In this document: positions 25,836 through 34,103 of the stretch, in pieces
How positions within the stretch are numbered: the first letter of the stretch is position 1
How the letters are laid out: the number at the start of each line of letters is the position of its first letter
NCBI GenBank assembly: GCA_902779135.1
Contig: CACZAR010000005.1
Span: forward strand, 1-45,558
Direction of reading: 5' to 3'
DNA length: 45,558 bases
Origin: an uncultured Coriobacteriaceae bacterium
GTDB lineage: Bacteria > Actinomycetota > Coriobacteriia > Coriobacteriales > Eggerthellaceae
Made by a program: the position numbers and the translations under genes
Notes under the pieces: model-generated
Seen by the model: only the letters and a program-made list of their open reading frames with translations
The model's database searches: none
Told to the model about the DNA's origin: nothing

Positions 25836-27698
25836 ATGTGCGGAATAGTTGGATATACGGGAACGCGGGCGGCAGCGTCCAAGTTGCTCGATGGATTGGC
25901 GAAACTGGAGTACCGCGGGTACGATTCAGCTGGAATCGCCGTCATTGAAAGCGACGGACTCGCAATCGTCAGGCGGCGTGGCAAGGTTGCAGAGCTTGCG
26001 CACACTGCCTCGCATTTCGACCTTTTGGGCACGTGCGGCATCGGCCACACGCGTTGGGCGACGCACGGAAGGCCTTCGGAGGCCAACGCGCACCCACATG
26101 CGTCGTGCGCGGGCGATATCGCAGTCGTGCACAACGGCATCATCGAGAACTACGCCGAGCTTCGCGAGGAGCTCGAGTCCCGTGGCCATACGTTCCGCAG
26201 CGAGACCGATACCGAGGTCATCGCCCATCTGGTCGAGGAGGCGTATGCGAGCGTCGTTGCTGCCGGGGGATCCCTGAAACGCGACACGCATGGGCTCGCC
26301 GAGGCGGTGCGCGTCGCCAGCGTTCGGCTCGTGGGGTCATACGGCCTCGCCGTGACCAGCGTGCACGAGCCTGGTGTCATCGTGGTCACGCGCCGTGACA
26401 TGCCCATCATCGTGGGCACGGCAGCGGATGGATCCTACGTCGCCTCCGATGCAATTGCCGTCATCGGCGCCACGCGTGACGTGGTGTATCTCGACGACGG
26501 TCAAATCGCCTGCTTGACGCCGGACGCCATTGCGTTCTTCGACAACCACGGTCGGGAAATCGAGCTCGCAACGACCCATATCGCGTGGGACATGGACGTT
26601 GCCGAGAAGGGCGGATATCCCGACTTCATGCTCAAGGAGATTCACGAGCAGCCGCGCGTCATCCGCGATACGCTCGCCGGACGCCTCGTGGGCGGTCGGC
26701 TCGAGATCGACGAGCTCGACATGACATCCGAGGAGCTCAATCTCATCGACCGCGTGTACGTCATCGCATGCGGCACGAGCTACCACGCCGGGCTCATCGC
26801 CCGCGAAATGATCGAAGGTTGGGCGCGCATTCCCACGGAGGTCGAGGTCGCGAGCGAGTTCAGATACCGCAATCCCATTATCACGCCGACGACGCTCGTG
26901 GTCGCCGTGTCGCAATCGGGCGAAACGGCTGACACGCTCGCGGCCATCCGCGACGCGCGCATCAAGGGCGCGCGCGTGTTCGGCATCACCAACGTGCTGG
27001 GCAGCCCTGTGGCCCGCGAGTCCGACGGCGTCATCTACACGAAGGCGAACAAGGAGATAGCCGTAGCCTCCACCAAGTCGTTCCTCGGTCAGGTGGTAAG
27101 CCTCACGCTGTTGGCGCTGTTGCTTGCGCAGGCGAAGGGCAAGTTGCGCATGAACCAGATCAGGCTCATTTTCCGCGAACTTGCCGACACGGCTGAACAG
27201 GTCGAGCGGATTCTTTCCGATATGTCGACCATCGAGGAAGCGGCGCGGGCGTGCGTTGATGCGACCAGCGCGCTGTTCGTCGGGCGTGGCATGGGCGCTG
27301 CCATCGCGCGCGAGGGCGCGCTCAAGCTCAAGGAAATCAGCTACCTGCATGCCGAGGCGTATCCCGCAGGCGAGATGAAACATGGCCCCATTGCGCTCAT
27401 CGACGAGGGATTCCCGGTCATCGCAATCGCCACGCAAAGTCCCGTCTACGACAAGGTCGTCTCGAACCTCCAGGAAAGCCGTGCGCGCGGGGCACTCGTC
27501 GTGGTTATCGCGACCGAAGGCGACGAGGCCATCCGCGAGCATGCCGACCATGTCATCTACATCCCCAAGGTGCGTGATACGCTGTCGGCCATCACGGCGA
27601 GCGTGCCGTTGCAGCTGCTGGCGCGCTCCATCGCTGTCATGCGAGGGTGCGACGTCGACCAGCCGCGCAACCTCGCAAAATCGGTGACGGTGGAATAG
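25836..27698 (+). CDS. glmS: Glutamine-fructose-6-phosphate aminotransferase
   Basis: A 620-residue cytosolic enzyme making glucosamine-6-phosphate from fructose-6-phosphate and glutamine, the first step to UDP-GlcNAc and peptidoglycan. ATG 25836 places the nucleophile at Cys2 (MCGIVGYTGTRAA); AAAGGTG lies upstream. The glutaminase domain has GHTRWATHGRPSE and HNGIIENY. Two SIS sugar-isomerase domains follow (ACGTSYHAGL, VSQSGETADTL, GRGMGAAIAREGALKLKE), and the protein ends PRNLAKSVTVE as is usual. The 125-bp gap after carB contains no recognisable glmS ribozyme core. It converges with murT-gatD across a short repeat region. Confidence 0.96.
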   Translation: MCGIVGYTGTRAAASKLLDGLAKLEYRGYDSAGIAVIESDGLAIVRRRGKVAELAHTASHFDLLGTCGIGHTRWATHGRPSEANAHPHASCAGDIAVVHNGIIENYAELREELESRGHTFRSETDTEVIAHLVEEAYASVVAAGGSLKRDTHGLAEAVRVASVRLVGSYGLAVTSVHEPGVIVVTRRDMPIIVGTAADGSYVASDAIAVIGATRDVVYLDDGQIACLTPDAIAFFDNHGREIELATTHIAWDMDVAEKGGYPDFMLKEIHEQPRVIRDTLAGRLVGGRLEIDELDMTSEELNLIDRVYVIACGTSYHAGLIAREMIEGWARIPTEVEVASEFRYRNPIITPTTLVVAVSQSGETADTLAAIRDARIKGARVFGITNVLGSPVARESDGVIYTKANKEIAVASTKSFLGQVVSLTLLALLLAQAKGKLRMNQIRLIFRELADTAEQVERILSDMSTIEEAARACVDATSALFVGRGMGAAIAREGALKLKEISYLHAEAYPAGEMKHGPIALIDEGFPVIAIATQSPVYDKVVSNLQESRARGALVVVIATEGDEAIREHADHVIYIPKVRDTLSAITASVPLQLLARSIAVMRGCDVDQPRNLAKSVTVE

Positions 27699-27736
27699 GC
27701 GAAGAAAGCGGGTCAGTGCCCTGCGATGAGTCAGGT

Positions 27737-27814
27737 GCCAGGGCGCCGGCTCATCTGGCCCATCGTGCTCAGTGAACTAGGGGCCAGGGCGCCGGCTCAT
27801 CAGGCTCATCGTGC
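27737..27814. repeat. 32-bp direct repeat between glmS and murT-gatD
   Basis: Two near-identical copies at 27737-27768 and 27783-27814 (GCCAGGGCGCCGGCTCATC core). They differ at two positions and lie 46 bp apart in the convergent gap; the second copy covers the murT-gatD stop codon. GATGAG and CTCATC segments could pair, so the duplication may have copied a terminator. Confidence 0.75.
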
Positions 27815-30016
27815 GCGAACGCCGAGCTTGGTGCACATGAAGGCGTTGGCGGCATGCTCGGCTCGGTCGTCGAGCGCGCTGAGCGTAGGGGCGGGCAAAC
27901 CGTTTTCGGCGGCTCTTCTTGCAAGCGCCTTTTCTATAAGCCAGTCGGCAATTTCGGGGTTCTTGGCAAGCAGGGGTCCGTGCAGGTACGTGGCCACGAC
28001 ATTGCGGTATCGGGCGCCGTCGAACCCATCTCGTCCGTTGTTGCCCTCGCCGCGACCGTCTATGATGCGGCCGAACGGCTCGCATCCATCGCCGAGGAAC
28101 GTGCGCCCGGCATGGTTCTCGTAGCCGACGACGGGCGCTTTCGCCAACGGGCTTTCCAACGCCACGTTTCCGACGAGCCGATTGTGCGAGCCGCCTTTTG
28201 CGCGTTTCGTCTCGATGTCGAGGATTCCCAGCCCGGGCACGGTCTCATTGCCGAGCAGCCAGGTGCGCCCGAGAATCTGGAAACCTCCGCAGATAGCCAG
28301 CAGAACGCCGCCGCCTTCCACGTAGTCTCGCAGTGCAGTTGCCTGCTCGAGCAGGCTTCGCGATGCGGCGCGTTGCTCGCGGTCGGGGCCGCCACCCAGA
28401 AAGACGATATCGGCTTGCGACAAGTCTACCGGCTCTCCGCGCGTCGCGCGCACGACCTCAACGTCGATTGCGCGTCTGTGCGCGCGAGTCGCCAGAACCG
28501 CCACATTGCCTCCGTCGCCGTAGAGGTTCAGCAGCTCCGGATACAGGTGGACGATCGTGAGCTTCGCATGTGGGAGCGTTTGGCTTGCAGGCGACACCAC
28601 CTGGTTGCAGGTGGGTATTCCCACCTCGTGCGTGCACGTCCGAACAGCCGCATGCCCTGCATCGCTCGCCTTGGGCTCGAAAGCCTTCTCGTCACGTGCC
28701 ATCTCGTCGAGCTCCGCCTTGACGTCCGGAAGTGCCGTGTAGTTCGCAATCAGGAAAAGGCCGGCATCGGGTTTCGCGCAAGCCGCTTTCCGTGCGAGGT
28801 CGCGCGCTCCGTCGACGAGTTCAGCATCGATTCCCGCATATTTCAGCCTGACCTGCAAGTCGTTGCGCCTTATGCCGCCAGCGAACACGACGAGATCGTC
28901 GACTGTGGCCAGCTCCTCGAAGTCGACGTCCCACAGCCATGAGACGTCGTGGCCATCGGCTTCCTTGTCGTTGATGAAGAACGCAGCTGCCTTTGGCCCT
29001 GGGGCGTCGGCGCCGATCCGCAGGTTCTGGTTGAGCCCGACGGGATTCTTGGCAAGGTTGAGCAATACGTCGTGCCCGCCGACGTGGTAGGCCTGGAGCC
29101 TTCCGTTGTCAGGGGCGAACGCACGAATCGCGCGTTCGACGTATTCGAACGGAATGTTGCAGCAGTCGGCGGCGGCGCAAGTCGCCAGAAGGTTGTAGGT
29201 CATGTACGCGCCCGCGAGCGGCGATTCCAGATGCCCGACGGTCGTGCCGTGACGCAGCACGCCGAACGAAATCCCCTGTCTGTCGATTCGTACGCCGCGG
29301 GCCCGATACATCGGCTCGGTTCGCGCGAATCCACATCGGGGGCAGCGGTACGATCCCAGCTGTCCGTACTGGTGCCAGGCGTAGTCGAGCTCGGCGTCGC
29401 ATGCCTGGCACAGGCCGGAATCGGCCACCTTGTTCTGGAGGAGTCCCAAGTCTTCTGAAATGCCGAAGGGCTTGCACTTGTTCGCCGAATGGTCGGCGAT
29501 GGCCTGGCAGAACGGGTCGTCGGCATTGTAGACGAGCACCGTGCCGGGCGACGATGCCAGGGCTTCGGCTATTCGTTGTTGGACGTGGTCGATTTCGCCT
29601 GCACGATCCAACTGGTCGCGGAACAGGTTCAGCAGAACGACGAAATCGGGCTGCAATTGGGGCATGATCTTGGCCAGCCACAGCTCGTCGCTCTCGAACA
29701 CGCCCCAATCGGCGGTGCGGGCGTGCAGCAACGCGCTCGCCACGCCGGAGTCGAGATTGGCGCCGGTGCGGTTGCATGCGACTGTTTTCCCATACGCTTC
29801 GAGCACATCTGAGAGCAGGTTCGTGACCGTCGTCTTTCCGTTCGTCCCGACAACCACGATGGTCCCTTCTGAGACCCGCGGCTTCAGGTGGGCGATGAGG
29901 TTGGGATCGACGACGAGACCTGCCTTGCCGGGGAAATTGGCCGCCGGCCTGTGGGCCACTTTTGCGAGCGCCCATGTCGCTGCCGCCCCTACGGCTTTCG
30001 CAAGTTCGAACTTCAT
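27806..30016 (-). CDS. MurT-GatD fusion: lipid II isoglutaminyl synthase
   Basis: A single 736-residue polypeptide joining two subunits that are normally separate. Residues 1 to about 460 are MurT: Mur-ligase P-loop GTNGKTT (57-63), Zn-ribbon cysteines C203, C206, C225 and C228, and the C-terminal DUF1727-type domain. A linker of about 30 residues leads to GatD from about residue 490 (LTIVHLYPELLNLYGDGGN), with nucleophile C576 in AICGGFQILG and the catalytic histidine in TYLHGP. The complex amidates the alpha-carboxyl of D-glutamate in lipid II using glutamine and ATP at the inner membrane face. The ATG overlaps the asnB2 stop (ATGA), so the two are translationally coupled. A sequencing frameshift is unlikely, as both halves and the linker read cleanly. 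Confidence 0.93.
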   Translation of the reverse strand: MKFELAKAVGAAATWALAKVAHRPAANFPGKAGLVVDPNLIAHLKPRVSEGTIVVVGTNGKTTVTNLLSDVLEAYGKTVACNRTGANLDSGVASALLHARTADWGVFESDELWLAKIMPQLQPDFVVLLNLFRDQLDRAGEIDHVQQRIAEALASSPGTVLVYNADDPFCQAIADHSANKCKPFGISEDLGLLQNKVADSGLCQACDAELDYAWHQYGQLGSYRCPRCGFARTEPMYRARGVRIDRQGISFGVLRHGTTVGHLESPLAGAYMTYNLLATCAAADCCNIPFEYVERAIRAFAPDNGRLQAYHVGGHDVLLNLAKNPVGLNQNLRIGADAPGPKAAAFFINDKEADGHDVSWLWDVDFEELATVDDLVVFAGGIRRNDLQVRLKYAGIDAELVDGARDLARKAACAKPDAGLFLIANYTALPDVKAELDEMARDEKAFEPKASDAGHAAVRTCTHEVGIPTCNQVVSPASQTLPHAKLTIVHLYPELLNLYGDGGNVAVLATRAHRRAIDVEVVRATRGEPVDLSQADIVFLGGGPDREQRAASRSLLEQATALRDYVEGGGVLLAICGGFQILGRTWLLGNETVPGLGILDIETKRAKGGSHNRLVGNVALESPLAKAPVVGYENHAGRTFLGDGCEPFGRIIDGRGEGNNGRDGFDGARYRNVVATYLHGPLLAKNPEIADWLIEKALARRAAENGLPAPTLSALDDRAEHAANAFMCTKLGVRAR

Positions 30017-31968
30017 GTTCGTGGCGCGAGCTTTTTCGCGCTATCGCCGAAGAACACCTCGTGCCAGCATAAGAAGCAGTAGATGTTCCAAATGCGCATC
30101 ATCTTGAGCTTGTTGCGGCCGGCGATGGTCGTGAAATCGGCCGAGCGGTGGTCGTCGAGCATTTTCACGAGGTAATCGACGTTGAAGAACTCGTGGGCGG
30201 CGGGCGACGTGAACGCCTCCTTGATGCGCTCGTAATACAGGTCAGTTTGCAGCCAAACCGTCAGCGGCGTGATGACCGGCTGCTTGGGCATGTTGGCGAC
30301 TTTTTTCTGGAAACCGAGCTTGGCGGCGGCAACGCGCAGCGCGTATTTCGAGTGCTCGCCGTCGACGCGGCACGACGTGGGCAGTTGCAACGCGACGTCG
30401 AGCACGCGCTTGTCGAGGAACGGCACGCGCAGCTCGAGTGAGTGGGCCATCGACATTTTGTCGGCCTTCAGGCAGATGTCGAAGGGCATGTACGACACCA
30501 TGTCGACGTACTGGGTCTGCGTGATGACGTCGAGCCCTTGGGCCGCGGCCTCGTCGAAATGCGGCTTGCACCACTTCCACGGCTTGCAGGGGCCGTCGTA
30601 ACCGCGCAGTACAAGGGGCACTTCGTCCCACATGTAGTTCATGACGGCGCGCTGATAGCTGCGCTCGGGGCCTCCGGCGCCGCGCATGGCGAAGTGACGG
30701 CCATGAAACGGCGGCAGTTTTTCGGCGATCGCTCCTGCCGCGGCGCGAACGGGGTGTGGCACGGCCTTGAAGTACTTCGCGAACTCGAACTGGTCGTGGT
30801 AGATCCAATAGCCGCCGAACAGCTCGTCAGCCCCTTCGCCGGACTGCACCACCTTGACCTGCTCGCTCGCCAGGCGCGATACGAAATACAGCGGGATGGC
30901 CGACGGCGCGCCGAGCGGCTCGTCCATGTGGTATTGCTCGACGGGCACGATGTCGAGAAACTCCTCGGCGCTGACCTGCGTTTCCCAATTGGGGAGGTGC
31001 GCCCACTGGGCGAATGCGCGCGAATCGGCAAGCTCGTCGAGCTTGATGTCGAAATCGTCGAGCGCGGCGATTTCGGCGAGCTTTTCTTCGCAGCCTATGT
31101 CGTAGCCCACCGAGAACGTCTTAACGTCGGGTGCGTGTTGGCCCATGCAGTATGCCGCCAGCGACGAGTCGATGCCGCCGGACAAGAAGCTGCCGATCTC
31201 GACGTCGGCGATCTCGTGTGCCGTGACCGACTCGTCGAACACCTCGTTCACGATGTCGGCCCATTCGTCGAGCGTTTTCGGCTCGTCGATTTTGTAAGTG
31301 ATGTGGAAGAAGCACTCGATGTGCATCTGGCCATCCTTGAACACCATGAAATGGCCGGGGAGCAGCTTGTGCACGCCTGCGAACATGGTCTGCGAGTCGT
31401 TCAAGTACTCGAAGCACAGGTATTGCGGAAGCATCGCACGGTTGACAGCGGGCGTGAACTTCGGGTGTGCGTAGAACGCCTTGATTTCGGAACCGTAGAT
31501 GAGCCGGTCTCCGTCCTGCGTGTAGTAAAGCGGCTTGATGCCGAAGATGTCGCGTGCGCAGACGAGTTGCTTTCGCACGTCGTCCCAGATGGCGATTGCG
31601 AACATGCCACGCAACCGCTCGAAGACGCCCACGCCCCATTCCTCGTAGCCGTGAACGACGACCTCGGTGTCACCGTTCGTCACGAACTCGTAGCCCGCCG
31701 CGCGCAGCTCGTCGCGCAGTTCCCGGAAGTTGTAGATCTCGCCGTTGAACGTGACGGTCACGTCTTCCTGGGCGTTGCGCATGGGCTGTTTGCTGCCCTC
31801 GAGGTCGATGATCGACAGGCGGCGGAAGCCCATCGCGATGCGGTCGTTGACGTAGTAGCCGTCGTCGTCGGGGCCGCGGTGCTTGATGCGGTCGGCCATG
31901 TCGCGCACGATGGCGAGATTGGCCTCGGCGTCGTAGTCGACTGTCGTGAACCCCACGAATCCGCACAT
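30013..31968 (-). CDS. asnB: Second AsnB-type amidotransferase, coupled to murT-gatD
   Basis: A 651-residue class II amidotransferase. Cys2 is the nucleophile (MCGFVGFT), with FRRLSIIDLEG, FNGEIYNF and GDTEVVVHGY in the glutaminase domain, and SGGIDSSLAAYC and SGEGADELFGGYW in the ATP-binding domain. It lacks the extra loop seen in the copy at 2349. The start at 31968 is fixed by Cys2 and by GGAGG upstream. Bacillus AsnB and Corynebacterium LtsA of this family amidate meso-DAP in peptidoglycan rather than aspartate. The four-base overlap with murT-gatD makes a cell-wall substrate likely here, though asparagine synthesis is not excluded. A four-part GlnR-type array lies upstream. Confidence 0.93.
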   Translation of the reverse strand: MCGFVGFTTVDYDAEANLAIVRDMADRIKHRGPDDDGYYVNDRIAMGFRRLSIIDLEGSKQPMRNAQEDVTVTFNGEIYNFRELRDELRAAGYEFVTNGDTEVVVHGYEEWGVGVFERLRGMFAIAIWDDVRKQLVCARDIFGIKPLYYTQDGDRLIYGSEIKAFYAHPKFTPAVNRAMLPQYLCFEYLNDSQTMFAGVHKLLPGHFMVFKDGQMHIECFFHITYKIDEPKTLDEWADIVNEVFDESVTAHEIADVEIGSFLSGGIDSSLAAYCMGQHAPDVKTFSVGYDIGCEEKLAEIAALDDFDIKLDELADSRAFAQWAHLPNWETQVSAEEFLDIVPVEQYHMDEPLGAPSAIPLYFVSRLASEQVKVVQSGEGADELFGGYWIYHDQFEFAKYFKAVPHPVRAAAGAIAEKLPPFHGRHFAMRGAGGPERSYQRAVMNYMWDEVPLVLRGYDGPCKPWKWCKPHFDEAAAQGLDVITQTQYVDMVSYMPFDICLKADKMSMAHSLELRVPFLDKRVLDVALQLPTSCRVDGEHSKYALRVAAAKLGFQKKVANMPKQPVITPLTVWLQTDLYYERIKEAFTSPAAHEFFNVDYLVKMLDDHRSADFTTIAGRNKLKMMRIWNIYCFLCWHEVFFGDSAKKLAPRT

Positions 31969-32058
31969 GCTTGCTGCGCCTCCGATTCTTTTCGTTCCCG
32001 TGCGTACGTCTCGATTTTCCATCGAACGCATTGCGGTTCCGTTTCGCGGCAAACAAGT

Positions 32059-32096
32059 GAAACGCGCCCTTAACCCCCTTGAAATATCATGGCAAT
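32059..32096 (+). promoter_or_regulatory. Candidate GlnR operator upstream of asnB2-murT-gatD
   Basis: Four half-sites at exact 11-bp steps: GAAAC (32059), TTAAC (32070), GAAAT (32081), GCAAT (32092). This is the most complete array in the window and shares its first three elements with the asnB site. It lies 91 bp from the asnB2 ATG, on the far side of which glnK ends. Confidence 0.65.
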
Positions 32097-32131
32097 AATG
32101 AGTCGGAAGGACAGTTTTCCTGGCCTATTGG

Positions 32132-32470
32132 CTAGATTGCCTGTTCGCCGCGCTCGCGGGTGCGGATGCGGATGACCTCCTCGACGGGGCTGATGAAGAC
32201 TTTGCCATCGCCGACATCTCCGGTGGCGGCCGTTTCGCAGATGAGATCGACGAGCTTGTCGGCATCGTCGTCGGCGACAACGAGTTCGAACTTGACCTTC
32301 GGCAGCATGTTCAGGAGCACTTCGGTTCCACGGAAGTATTCCGACCAGCCATGTTGGTTGCCGCATCCCATCACTTGGGCGATGGTCATGCCTGATACGT
32401 CGGCTGCGAACAGGGCGTCCTTCAGCTCTTCCATCTTCTCGGGGCGAACGATTGCGATGATTCGCTTCAT
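32132..32470 (-). CDS. glnK: PII nitrogen regulatory protein
   Basis: A 112-residue trimeric PII signal protein that senses ATP/ADP and 2-oxoglutarate and typically plugs AmtB. The sequence aligns end to end with Escherichia coli GlnB: MKRIIAIVRPEK, GMTIAQV at the ATP site, T-loop 37-55, and signature TGDVGDGKVFI. T-loop position 51, the tyrosine modified by GlnD in other bacteria, is valine (RGTEV), and position 46 is phenylalanine, so neither uridylylation nor adenylylation at Y51 is possible. AAGGAGG precedes the ATG, and the gene starts 13 bases after amtB, forming an amtB-glnK operon. Probable role: metabolite-controlled inhibition of AmtB. Confidence 0.96.
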   Translation of the reverse strand: MKRIIAIVRPEKMEELKDALFAADVSGMTIAQVMGCGNQHGWSEYFRGTEVLLNMLPKVKFELVVADDDADKLVDLICETAATGDVGDGKVFISPVEEVIRIRTRERGEQAI

Positions 32471-32483
32471 ATCCGGTTCCTCC

Positions 32484-33758
32484 TTAGTCCATGCCCAGGT
32501 ATGCGGGATACGCGCTCTCGCCGTGGTTGACCACGTCGAGGCCGAGCGCTTCTTCTTGCTCGCTCACGCGCAGGGTGCCGCCGAACGCAGCCTTCACCAC
32601 GAGCCCGATCACGAGTCCGCCCACGATGACGAACGCAAGCGTCACCAGGATACCGAGCAGCTGGCTGACCAGCAGTGACGGGTCGCCGGTGTAGACGAGT
32701 CCGCCGAAATCGGTCCACGAGAGCTCAGGCACGCAGAAAATGCCGGTGAGCAGGCCGCCCACGGTGCCGCCAATCGAATGGCAGCCGAATGCGTCGAGCG
32801 CGTCATCGTAGCCGATCCTACGTTTGGCATAGCTGATGGCGAAAAAGCAGCACGGCGCCGTGACGAAGCCCATTACGATAGCAGCCCACGGCTCGACGAA
32901 GCCCGCTGCAGGCGTAATGGCCACGAGGCCGGCTACCAAGCCGGTGCATGCGCCAACAAGCGTTGGTTTGCCGACGCGAATACGTTCGACGAGCATCCAC
33001 GACAACATGCCCGCCGCTGAGGCGACGATCGTGTTGAGCAATGCGAGGGCCGCCACGCCGTCGGCTGCGAACTGCGAGCCGGCGTTGAAGCCGAACCAGC
33101 CGAACCACAAAAGCGTTGCGCCCAAGACCACGAACGGCACGTTGTGCGCGCGGTAGCTCATCACGCCGAACCCGCGCCGCTTGCCGAGCAGCAGGCAGAG
33201 CACCAGTCCGGTGACGCCCGAGCTGATGTGCACCACGTCGCCGCCTGCGAAGTCGAGCGCGCCGATGACATCGCCGATGAGGCTGCCATCGCCGCCCCAG
33301 ACCATGTGCGCGAGCGGCGCATAGACGATAGGAACCCACAGTGCGATAAACGCGACGACGGCTCCGAACTTCATGCGGCCGGCTACGGCGCCGGTGATGA
33401 TGGCACACGTGATCATGGCGAAGGCCATCTGGAAACCGATGTCGACGATGGCGGGGTAGGTGGCATCTTCTGGAACGTTGGCTGCCTCTGCCAGCATGTT
33501 GCTGGTTGCAGAGAAGCATCCCATCTGGTCGAATCCGCCGAAGAATGACAGCGACCCGTCGCCGCCGTACGCGAACGACCATCCGCATGCCACCCACATC
33601 ACTCCGACGACGCCGATGACCGCGAGTACCATCATCATGGTGTTCACGACGTTCTTGCGCCGCGAAAGGCCGCCGTAGAAGAACGAGAGGCCAGGTGTCA
33701 TGAGTGCGACCAGCATCGTGCACACAATCATGAATGCGGTGGAGCCTGTGTCGTACAT
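32484..33758 (-). CDS. amtB: Ammonium transporter
   Basis: A 424-residue membrane channel of the Amt/Rh family, with about eleven hydrophobic helices and an N-terminus facing out. Motifs include MTPGLSFFYGGLSRRKNV, the first pore histidine in GDVVHISSG, the second in AFGCHSIGGTVGG, and FGWFGFNAGS. It imports ammonium when it is scarce and is gated by the PII protein encoded next. ATG 33758 has AAGGAAG nine bases upstream and is preferred over GTG 33767. A four-part GlnR-type array lies about 90 bp before the start, as expected for the classic GlnR target. Palindromic repeats mark the upstream edge of the locus. Confidence 0.97.
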   Translation of the reverse strand: MYDTGSTAFMIVCTMLVALMTPGLSFFYGGLSRRKNVVNTMMMVLAVIGVVGVMWVACGWSFAYGGDGSLSFFGGFDQMGCFSATSNMLAEAANVPEDATYPAIVDIGFQMAFAMITCAIITGAVAGRMKFGAVVAFIALWVPIVYAPLAHMVWGGDGSLIGDVIGALDFAGGDVVHISSGVTGLVLCLLLGKRRGFGVMSYRAHNVPFVVLGATLLWFGWFGFNAGSQFAADGVAALALLNTIVASAAGMLSWMLVERIRVGKPTLVGACTGLVAGLVAITPAAGFVEPWAAIVMGFVTAPCCFFAISYAKRRIGYDDALDAFGCHSIGGTVGGLLTGIFCVPELSWTDFGGLVYTGDPSLLVSQLLGILVTLAFVIVGGLVIGLVVKAAFGGTLRVSEQEEALGLDVVNHGESAYPAYLGMD

Positions 33759-33845
33759 ACCAATCACTTCCTTTCGGGAAACGGCTTTGCCGATAGCCCG
33801 ATTCTCGAAAGGAAGGATTGCGGGTTTGTTTCAGGGACGGGTCGT

Positions 33846-33883
33846 GAAATCCAGGGTTAATTGCCCTGTAACGTCCTCGCAAC
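33846..33883 (+). promoter_or_regulatory. Candidate GlnR operator upstream of amtB-glnK
   Basis: Four elements at 11-bp steps: GAAAT (33846), TTAAT (33857), GTAAC (33868), GCAAC (33879). GTAAC fits the gTnAC half exactly and the others are one or two bases off. Its position before amtB, the best-known GlnR target, adds weight. Confidence 0.6.
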
Positions 33884-33894
33884 TTTGAGATGGT

Positions 33895-34053
33895 GCCAGA
33901 CAGTCACCTGGTAAGTGTCTGGTGAGGATTACCAGACGGTCACACGGTAAGTGTCTGGTAACCACCAGACACTTACCGTGTGACCGTCTGGCGTGGCGAG
34001 CCGCCAGGCATCCGCCAGACGCTCACCAGACACTTACCAGGTGACTGTCTGGT
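33895..34053. repeat. Cluster of four palindromes in nested inverted order
   Basis: Units at 33895-33923, 33931-33959, 33964-33991 and 34025-34053. Unit 1 is the reverse complement of unit 4 apart from an end base, and unit 2 of unit 3 (28-nt arms, 4-nt loop), giving a hairpin within a hairpin. It lies between the amtB and HAD gene starts, so it insulates two divergent promoters. Confidence 0.92.
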
Positions 34054-34103
34054 GTTACCATACGTGCAGGGAATTTGCAGCAACCGTTGAGTTTGGAGGG
34101 ACG

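Noticed and set aside
33828-33872. An alternative reading of the amtB upstream region on the minus strand as GTTAC, TTAAC, TTCAC at 12-bp spacing.
   Set aside because: Twelve-base steps do not fit the other sites. The plus-strand reading gives four elements at exact 11-bp steps.
33895-34053. Clustered palindromes as a possible CRISPR array.
   Set aside because: Units differ in sequence and orientation, spacers are 4-33 bp and irregular, no cas gene is near, and the same unit occurs singly elsewhere.
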